From contig NW_004457611.1 in assembly GCF_000313135.1 (NCBI RefSeq), positions 196,180 through 210,212 of the forward strand: a stretch of 14,033 bases of DNA, read 5' to 3'. A program made the position numbers and the translations under genes. The stretch is from Acanthamoeba castellanii str. Neff (taxonomy: Eukaryota; Discosea; Longamoebia; Acanthamoebidae). The notes under the pieces are model-generated. The model saw only the letters and a list, made by a program, of their open reading frames with translations. It was not told where the DNA came from and searched no databases. This document shows, piece after piece, positions 7,623 to 14,033 of the stretch (its first letter is position 1; the number at the start of each line of letters is the position of its first letter).

Positions 7623-10600
7623 ATGGAACACCAGCAGCAGCAGCGTAAGCAGCGGGGCGGCGGCGGCGGCGGAGCAGTCGGGGCCAGCCAGAGTGCCGAG
7701 GCACCCTCGAGACGGGCACTGGGTCCCACCACCCTCCACTTTGTGCTACGCACGGAGCACGAGGCGCAGCTCTACGCCCTCCAGGCTCCTCCGTCCTCTG
7801 CCGGCAGCACCGGCCCCTCCGCGCCCGAAATCGCTAAAGATGACCGCCTGCGCCTGTACGCCTGGACTAGCTCCAGCTCTTGTGTTGTGGCGCTTTCTGA
7901 TTTTAGTCTATTTGTGCTTCCCCCCCCCCAACCCATCCAGGGAGGGTCCGCACGTGGTCGAGTTTAGCGCGGACGGGCGTCTGGGAGCCGTGGCCCACGG
8001 AAAGGGCGTGGCTGTCGCGGACTGCGGAGAGGGGTGGGCGGTGCGGCACAACCTGCCCGAGACCGACGTGGCGGCGCTCTCCTTCTCGCCGCGGGGCAGC
8101 TTCCTCCTCACGCTGGCGCGCCTCCCGTCGGCGCGTGTCGGGCAGCCCACCCCCGTCCCCGAGAAAGGCAACCTCTGCGTGTGGGACACCCGCTCGGGCC
8201 ACCTCCTCGCCCACTTCCTCCACAAGAAGTCCGCCCTCGACGCCTGGTGCATACATACATACATACCCGCCCCGCCCGCCACGCGTCAGCACCGCGCTTG
8301 CTCCCGCGCGCGCTCTCCCCCTCGCGCGCCCACCCACCCACCCACCGGTCCGTCCGCCAGGCCGGTTATCCGATGGAGCGAGGACGAGGAGATCGCCGCC
8401 AAGATGGTCACCAACGAGATCCAATTCTTCTTCGGAAGCAACTTTGTACGGCCTCCCCCTCCCCTCACTCGTTCCACCAGCCGCCGCCACATGCCCATCA
8501 TTGTGTTGTGGTGTGATGCAGTGGCTTCTTCCCTCCTCCTCCTCCTCCTCTCTATCTCTCTCTCTCTCTCTCGTGTGCGTGTGGCGTGTGGCGTGTGGCG
8601 TGTGGCGTGTGGCGTGTGGCGTGTGGCGTGTGGCGTGTGGCGTCCCATTGCTGCTGCTGGTGGGGTGGTGGTGTTTTGAGGTTCGATCCTCACCACACGT
8701 CCGCCCTTGGTGGTGTCGCGTACTACTACGACGACGACGACGACTACTCACTAGGACCAAGTGACCAAGCGCATCCGGCTGGAGGGAGTGTCCAATTTTG
8801 CCTTTGCGCCGGGGACCCTCCCGCCAGTCGTGGCAGCCTTTGTTCCGGAGAAGAAGGGCGGGCCGGGCCAAGCCTCCATCTACAAGTACCCCGCCGTCGA
8901 CCAGCCCGTTGCCAGTACCAGCCCACCAGCCACCAGCCACCACCCCATTGCACGTGACCTTGCTCACTCCCGCTTGGCATCTCGCGAAACCTCGGCACGC
9001 ACACGCACACGCAGCCAAAACCCTGTGGAAGGCGCAGACCGCAGAGTTGGAGTGGGGTCCCAATGCCTCGGGGCTCCTCGTCGCGGCCAAGACTGATGTC
9101 GACAAGTCCGGCAAGTCCTACTACGGAAGCACCACCCTCCACTTTGTCTCTCCCCGAGCGGCCCCCGACGCCGCCCTTGCCCTCGGTACTCGTTGCACCC
9201 CACACGCCACCACACACACACACACACACACACACACGCGCATCCATCTGGGCGGGCTGGTGGATGGTTGGACGATGCGGTTTCGGTGCCCCACTCCTCA
9301 ATCGCCCGAAATCTCACGCATCACCTCCACCGCCACCACGTCATGCCACGCCAGATGAAGATGGACCCGTCCACGAGTGGAGCTGGAGCCCCGACGGCTC
9401 CAAGTTCGTGGTGATCTACGGCTGTGCGCCCCTCCTCCCTCTCCTCCTCCTCCTCCTCCTCTCAATCCGCATCCCTTGCTCTGCTGCCCGCCCACGGCCT
9501 TCCCGGAGCCTGAAAGGGGCCTCGTGTGTTGTTGTTGACGTTGTTGTTGTTGTTGTTGTTGTTGTTGTTGATGATGATGATGATCGGGTCGCGACGTGCA
9601 CGCTGGCGGTGACGCAGACATGCCGGCACGTGCGACTTTGTTCGACGCCAAGTGCAACAAGCTCGCCGAGTTTGGCAAGGCTGCACGCAACACCGCTCGA
9701 TGGAGCCCGTGCTCTCGCCTTCTTGCCCTCGGCGGCTTTGGCAACCTCAATGGCCAGATTGTGCGCCCCGCCTCCTCTTCCTTCCTTCCTTCCTTCCTTC
9801 CTTATTTTTTTGCCCGCGGGCACCTGTCGTGCCCACGCGTGCTCATTGTGCGATGGTGGTGGATGTGTGTGTGCGCGCGCGCCGTGGCTGCTGCTGGTGG
9901 TGGTACGGTGGCTGGTGGCTGGCTGCCTGGCTGGTGCGAGAACAGGACATCTGGGACGTCAGCAAGGTCCTCAAGGTGGGCAGCTGCCAGGCCAGCTGCG
10001 CCTCTTCACTCGACTGGTCCCCGGACAGCGCGTACCTCCTCGCCGCAGTCCTCTCCCCTAAGATCCGCGTCGACAACGGGTACGCCCCCCTTCCAACGGC
10101 TCCGCACGCCCGCGCGCTTCTCTCTCTCTCTCTCTTTCTCTCATGCGTTGGCTGGTCGGTGGTGGTGGCTGGTGGTGGTGGGGAAATAAAGGGTGACCGT
10201 GTTCCGCTACAACGGCAGCGTAGTCGGCCACCTTGCGGTCGAAAAACTCTATCAGGTTCCTACCTGCCTGCACTGCACTGCGCTGCACTACACCTTTTCC
10301 CTGGAGGAGGAGGAGGAGAACAACAACTGACGTTTGTTCCTCCTCCTCCCTCTCCCTGGCAAGGCGGCGTGGCGCCCTGGGCGGCTGGAGGATTTCGCCC
10401 TCGTCCGAATTCGTCCCGCCAAGACCGCCGCCGCCGCCGCCTCCTCCTCCAGCGGCGGCAGCCCCGGTCTCGGCTCTCGAGGTGGCGCAGCCGCGCCTGC
10501 AGGTCAGTGCACTCCCGCCTCGCCCCTCCCCAAACCCCACCCACCCACCCACCCACATGGCCGGCCACCTCCTTCCCGCGTGTGGCGCCCACCCTCGCTG

Positions 10601-11436
10601 CTGCTGCTGCTCTCATAGCTCACGCCCGTGCGTGCGTGCGTGCGCACAAACGAGCAGGAGGCAAGCCTGCCATCTACCAACCCCCGTCCCGCCGCGGCAT
10701 GGGCGCTGGCCCTGTGAATGCTCTCGTACCCCTCCCCCCCCATCCGACAGCTTCTCTCCCTCTCCGAATCTCTATCTACACATCTCTCTCTCTCCTCTCC
10801 AAATCTATATTTCCTATATTCGGTGCATAGGCGGAGAGGAGCGGGTCTTGGCTGACAGCCTGAGGCCTCTCACTCTCCCTCCTCCTCTGGTTCCCCCCCC
10901 CCCGGGCTCCGCGACAGAGGGAGGAGGACGAGGAAAGCGAGAAGCCGAAGAAGTACACGGCGCCTGGCCAGCAGGGGGGCAACAAGGAGGCACGCAAAAA
11001 AGCTGCCCCCGAGCTGCCTGTGGGCTTTATCGCGGAGAGCAAGACCGCCAAGCGCAACAAGCAGCGTCGCCAGCGCAAGAAGAATACCGTACGCCTCCCC
11101 TCCGGCTCCTCCTCCTCCTCCTCCTCGGCCCAGCGGTCGTGGTGCCAGGCCAGCGGCAGCAGCCCCACTGACTTACGCGTGGTGGGACGCACGCATGGGC
11201 AGGGCGAGGAGGAAAGCGAGGCATCGCAGCAGCAGCAGCAGCAGCAGGACGAGACGCAGGGCGCTGTGACGGCCGAGGACGCGGCCAAGAAGGCCAAGGC
11301 CATCGAGAAGAAGCTGCGCCAGATCGCTGGCCTCAGGGAAAAGCAGGCTGCCGGCGCCACGCTCGACGCCGACCAGCTCCAGAAGGTCGCCGCCGAGGCC
11401 GACCTTCGCGACCAGCTCCAGAAGCTCAAACTCTAG
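7623..11436 (+). CDS. EIF2A: Eukaryotic translation initiation factor 2A (eIF2A)
   Basis: eIF2A is a single-chain WD-type beta-propeller protein (not the eIF2 alpha subunit) that can deliver Met-tRNAi to the 40S subunit independently of GTP. Exons: 7623-7855, 7941-8246, 8361-8445, 8755-8914, 9015-9185, 9355-9423, 9618-9760, 9946-10079, 10192-10255, 10364-10502, 10658-10725, 10918-11088, 11203-11436. All phases join, total 1977 bases, 658 aa; human is 585. Residues 1-30 are a Gln/Gly-rich leader. About 30-455 is the propeller, with family signatures WSEDEEIAAKMVTNEIQFF, TDVDKSGKSYYGSTTLHF, WSPDGSKFVVIYGYMPA, LGGFGNLNGQ and KIRVDNGY. 455-560 is an Ala/Ser/Gly-rich linker with a short YQPPSRRG motif. 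The C-terminus has a basic patch (SKTAKRNKQRRQRKKN), a seven-Gln run and a predicted coiled coil (AKAIEKKLRQIAGLREKQ). Stop is TAG. The first ATG in frame was taken as start. Confidence 0.95.
8579..8641 (+). repeat. nine perfect copies of the heptamer GTGTGGC in eIF2A intron 3
   Basis: Nine uninterrupted copies of a 7-bp unit (63 bp) lie inside the longest eIF2A intron (8446-8754). They are preceded by CTC and TC microsatellites (about 8531-8572) and followed by a GAC repeat (about 8728-8746). The perfect copies suggest recent expansion. Since 7 is not a multiple of 3 and the intron is well defined by phase, the peptide read across it is not real. Confidence 0.95.
9210..9238 (+). repeat. (CA)n dinucleotide tract in eIF2A intron 5
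   Basis: About 14 CA units follow a CCACACGCCAC lead-in within the intron 9186-9354. Intronic position is supported by the phase match between exons 5 and 6. Confidence 0.9.
9541..9584 (+). repeat. (TTG)10 followed by (ATG)n trinucleotide tract in eIF2A intron 6
   Basis: Ten TTG units run straight into four or five ATG/GAT units inside the intron 9424-9617. A CTC-repeat lies earlier in the same intron (about 9436-9462). This is a compound microsatellite. Confidence 0.9.
9776..9803 (+). repeat. (CTTC)n tetranucleotide tract in eIF2A intron 7
   Basis: About seven CTTC units form a polypyrimidine tract near the 5' end of intron 9761-9945, followed by T7. A GGTGGT-rich segment fills the 3' half of the same intron. 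Confidence 0.85.
10627..10645 (+). repeat. (GTGC)n tetranucleotide tract in eIF2A intron 10
   Basis: Four to five GTGC units lie 12 bases upstream of the intron 10 acceptor (intron 10503-10657). The same intron also carries a CCCA repeat (about 10537-10556) and a CTG repeat (about 10599-10612). Confidence 0.8.
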
Positions 11437-12495
11437 TTTTTTGCTTGTACCCCTTGGGGTCGTGCCTGCCCACCTCTACGACAACGTGTTGGTTCACCCT
11501 CCTCTGCTCCTCGCACACGACACAAGAGAAGACCTCCTCCTCCAAGTCAGACACGGTGTCTATTTTGGTGAGAGCCCAGGTATACCACTACCCCCCGCGG
11601 GGCCACGTCGTCGCACTTGGCTTCAGAAGGGACTCTGGCGCCCTCTTCTTCCGGTGGCGGCTGGGGCTGGCGGCTGGTGGCTGGCGGCTGGTGGCGACGG
11701 GGCGATTGAGCTAGGGCCTCCTGTCTCCTGCTGCTCCTTTTCTAGCGGGCGGAACCTCGCGCCGGTAGTTCTCGGCGTCGTCCTCCTTTTCCTCCTCCTC
11801 GTCTTCCCACTCTTCCTCGTTGCCTTCCTCGTCGTCGTCTTCGTCGTCGTCCTCCCACTCTTCTTCGTCGTCCTCGTCGTCCTCCCAGTCGTCCTCTTCG
11901 TCTTCGGCCGCCTCTTCGTCGTCCCACTCAGCTTCGTCATCGTCCAGGTCCTCTTCCTCGTCATCTTCGTCGTCCAGGTCCTCTTCGTCCTCGTCCTCGT
12001 CCTCCTCCACCAGGTCCTCGTAGACATCCTCCACATCTGCGTGGGCGTCCTCGTTCTCCTCGGCCTCATCGTCGTCGTTGTCTTCGCCGTCGTCCTCCTC
12101 ATCGTCGCTCGTCAAGGCCTCGTCCTCGTCAGTGTCGAGCGTGTCGTTGGAAGCAGCAGCCGGCTGCTGTTGGTGTCGGCGGAGTGGGCCAGTCGACGTG
12201 GCAAGGCTCCTCCTCCTCGCGAGGAGTAGGGCGGTAGGGGTCGAGGCCACCGGCCGAAGAAGAGGCACCGCGGGGCTGCGACGCAAACAGAGCTCTGGCG
12301 GCGCCGCCGCCGCCGCAAGGAGGAGGGAGGAGGGTGGTCCAGTGTACCTCCTCGCAACTGCCCAGCACTGCTGCGCGGCAGTGCGCCCTCGGTTCCGCCA
12401 GCCCACTCCTGGCGCAGCGGGCGACGAGGAGTTCTGCGTAGTACCGCCCTCCTCTCCTCTCCACTGCCCGCCCCTCCACGAGGAGAGACACGCAT
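11426..12495 (-). CDS. putative strongly acidic protein with presequence-like N-terminus
   Basis: I do not recognise this gene. The core is one open frame (about 12294-11756) encoding an Arg/Leu/Ala/Ser stretch without acids (LARRRSLATSTGPLRRHQQQ), then about 130 residues of mostly Asp and Glu with scattered Trp and Tyr, ending AENYRRE. A consistent model is exons 12495-12348, 12294-11756 and 11587-11426: donors GTACAC and GTTCCG, phases joining, 282 aa, TGA stop. The last exon holds a CxxC motif (SCVVCEEQRRVNQH) and overlaps the eIF2A coding end by 11 bp tail to tail. The acid-free N-terminus resembles a mitochondrial targeting sequence; a nucleolar or chromatin-type acidic protein is the alternative. 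The first intron would be only 53 bp. The acidic reading is favoured because the opposite strand gives only Val/Leu or Ser runs, but GAN-repeat DNA can mimic coding. Exon ends are tentative. Confidence 0.35.
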
Positions 12496-12771
12496 CGCTG
12501 CCGTTGGGCGGTAGCGCACAGCCGCTGCGATGTCCAACCAAGGGACGGAGGAGGTGTAGACGTGCCACGCTCCCTGTTCCTGAAGCACACGGGAAATAAG
12601 CCACTGCGTAGCTGGGAGTGGAAGGCTTCTGGCTCCTACTCGCTTCATGATGATGAGGATGATCGCTGCGGCTTGGAATTTCTCTCTCTTTTCTTTTTTC
12701 CTTTTCCTTTTCACACCATTCTAGTCCTAGAAAATACGTATTGGAGAAAGCGGCGGATTCAATCCGTTCTG
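12496..12771. other. intergenic stretch between the acidic-protein model and the YCII gene
   Basis: No family match in any frame. On the minus strand it would carry the YCII 3' untranslated region and the promoter of the downstream model. It contains a pyrimidine-rich block at about 12680-12715 (plus strand) and a GATGATGAGGATGAT microsatellite near 12646-12662. Confidence 0.4.
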
Positions 12772-13307
12772 TTAGGAGGTGAGATGCCACTCCTTGATAG
12801 AGTAGTGAGACACCAGGCCATGCTCGAAGTAGGGATCTGCTCGAACAAACTCTTCCACATCTTCACGCCGCGGAACCTTGAACACGTAGGCTGCCCCCGC
12901 CTTCGCCACCCGCTTGCCTTTAGTAGCTGCTCCATGCCTTGGGGGGGGGGGGTTATGGGCGTACGGCATCGGCAAAGGCACCACCCATGACGACCTTGCC
13001 CTGCTCCTTGTGAAATTGAGCAAGGGCCAGGTGGGCAGCGCGATAGGAGGTCCGACGAACAGTCATGTCCTCCACGTACTCGTACAGGAGCAGGAAGGTA
13101 CTCTCTGGGAATGAAGAAAAGATGACATCAGATGAGCAAAAGCAAACCAGAGGGGATGAGAGGGCTGGACGCACCATTCGCTGACGAGGAGTACTGCGTG
13201 GGTGGTTGGAGGCGGCCAGCGCCGACCACAAGGGCCGCAGCACCCGGAAGGTGGCGGCGCCCACACACGGAAGAAAAGGACGGCAGCAGCCGGCGAGGTA
13301 GATACAT
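12772..13307 (-). CDS. YCII-related domain protein with presequence-like N-terminus
   Basis: Exons (minus) 13307-13175, 13104-12965, 12900-12772 join in phase to 133 aa, stop TAA. Donors GTGCGT and GTACGC fit the local splice pattern; introns are 70 and 64 bp, and the second carries a 13-base C run on the sense strand. Exon 1 encodes an acid-free, Arg/Ser/Leu/Ala-rich segment (MYLPRRLLPSFSSVCGRRH) typical of an organelle-targeting presequence. From residue 45 a single YCII ferredoxin-like domain follows: LLLYEYVEDM, RAAHLALAQFHKEQGKVVMG, FADAVAGAAYVF, VEEFVRADPYFEHGLVSHY. The RxxHL histidine and the ADPY aspartate, conserved across YciI/YCII proteins, are present. The family has dimeric members linked to hydrolase, dehalogenase or regulatory roles; substrate unknown. 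For intron 2, the chosen acceptor restores the usual FAD-V-x-G spacing, but another AG 12 bases upstream would add four residues. Confidence 0.8.
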
Positions 13308-13585
13308 TTTTTTGAGCCAGTGGTGCTTGCGTCTCCTACTACCCCTACCACCACCACCACTTGCAGTACTACCACTTGCAGTAGGAGGAAGAGGCGCGCT
13401 CACCCGAGAAGCAAGGACCCGGCAGCACTGCTACTCGTGGTCGACGACATTCCGGCCAATCCTCCAGCAAACAACCACCACAGGTCCTCTATCGGATAGA
13501 GAGTCTATCCCTCGATCTGGTTGGTGGGGGGTGTTGCCGTGGGGTATTGTTCGTTTGCTCTCCTGTCGACGACATCAGGGCCCTC
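13308..13585. other. intergenic region upstream of the YCII gene
   Basis: 278 bp between the end of the ABC transporter frame and the YCII start codon, both on the minus strand, so it should hold the YCII promoter. On the plus strand it contains a run of ACC repeats (about 13345-13362) and a duplicated TACTACCACTTGCAGTA-like block near 13364-13382. No open frame of interest. Confidence 0.5.
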
Positions 13586-14033
13586 TCACCACGAGGAAGA
13601 CGATGCTGGGTCGGTGGCACCGCCGCCGTCGCCGCCATTGTGGACGAGGGGCAACAAGGCCCACGAGGAGCTTCCTTCGTGCGAGCCCGCCTCGCCTTTG
13701 TTCCAACCCTCCTCCTCTTCGTGGCCGTCGCTTTCGCCCTGGCCGCCGACACGATGGGCTGCTGCTGTGCGCAGCCCGGCTCGATGGTGGTGATGACGAC
13801 GGGCCATGGGGAGAGCGTCGTCGTCGTCGTCGTCGCGGTGGCTGCTGCCGCTGGTGCTTCTGGCGGCGGCGGCGGCAGGCCGCAGGAGGAGGAGGAAGCG
13901 GTGGAAGGCGCGCAGCGAGGAGCGGTGGCCCACGGAGATGAGGGTGACGCCCTCCTGCTCGCACTGCCGGTAAATGCGCCGCTCCATGGCCTCGTCCATG
14001 AACGACGTGGCTTCGTCCAGCACCGCAAACACC
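13586..14033 (-). CDS. ABC transporter ATP-binding domain, C-terminal end (ABCD type), partial
   Basis: The first 50 residues from the right edge are the end of an ABC nucleotide-binding domain: Walker B with catalytic Glu and D-loop region (FAVLDEATSFMDEAMERRIY) and the switch histidine (GVTLISVGHRSSLRAFH). LDEATS plus ISVGHR-SL-FH is typical of ABCD-family half transporters (ABCD4-like) and the bacterial SbmA/YddA-like relatives; these transport acyl-CoAs, cobalamin or peptides across peroxisomal, lysosomal or bacterial membranes. Membrane domain, Walker A and signature motif lie right of the window. After the domain, about 95 residues of low complexity follow (an Asp run, His/Arg clusters, Gly/Ser/Glu) before a TGA at 13586. 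Family members normally end soon after this point, so the tail is either a lineage-specific extension or reads into an unrecognised intron. Confidence 0.8.
   Translation of the reverse strand, partial: VFAVLDEATSFMDEAMERRIYRQCEQEGVTLISVGHRSSLRAFHRFLLLLRPAAAAARSTSGSSHRDDDDDDALPMARRHHHHRAGLRTAAAHRVGGQGESDGHEEEEGWNKGEAGSHEGSSSWALLPLVHNGGDGGGATDPASSSSW

Noticed and set aside
8579..8641. CRISPR-like or telomere-like array
   Set aside because: Units are contiguous 7-mers with no spacers, inside an intron. The unit differs from known telomere repeats and lies within a gene, not at an end.
11820..12023. Plus-strand poly-serine open frame
   Set aside because: Third frame of the same TCG/TCC repeat DNA; pure low complexity without a start context or flanking homology.
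11441..12229. Plus-strand open frame rich in Val, Leu and Phe resembling a membrane protein
   Set aside because: It is the exact antisense of the Asp/Glu tract (GAC/GAG read as GTC/CTC). Hydrophobicity comes from codon complementarity, with no family motif.

Overview
This is a eukaryotic nuclear window. It holds two complete intron-rich housekeeping genes, one shorter complete gene, one gene cut by the right edge, one weakly supported acidic-protein model and about 4.9 kb of transposon and repeat DNA. The coding half is GC-rich, with short GT-AG introns (roughly 64-310 bp) full of simple repeats. Most 5' splice sites start GTAC or GTGC instead of GTRAGT. My low-confidence guess for the organism is a GC-rich protist such as an Acanthamoeba-like amoebozoan. 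That is inference from intron style and has not been checked against any database.

Layout. 1-2871 (minus strand) is the 5' part of a decayed Ty1/copia LTR retrotransposon: a 155-bp LTR, a primer-binding site matching the anticodon arm of initiator tRNA-Met, and gag, protease and integrase. The reverse-transcriptase part lies beyond the left edge. 2872-4897 holds no gene. It contains a TTTTGGGAC-type degenerate array, an inverted-repeat pair about 1.6 kb across, an AACGAGT-type array, two copies of a small MITE-like element (one flanked by TAA duplications) and a roughly 50-bp tandem repeat.

4898-7427 (minus) is Pescadillo (PES1/NOP7, 8 exons, 541 aa). 7623-11436 (plus) is eukaryotic initiation factor 2A (13 exons, 658 aa). 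These two are divergent and share only 195 bp, so they probably use one bidirectional promoter joining ribosome assembly to translation. Convergent with eIF2A is a possible minus-strand gene for a strongly acidic protein (about 11426-12495, tentative). Upstream of it, also on the minus strand, are a YCII-domain protein (12772-13307, 3 exons, 133 aa) and the C-terminal end of an ABC transporter of the ABCD type (13586 to the right edge).

Exon boundaries were built by hand from GT-AG sites, matching codon phase and remembered conservation of each family. In PES1, eIF2A and the YCII gene every junction keeps phase and the summed lengths are exact multiples of three.
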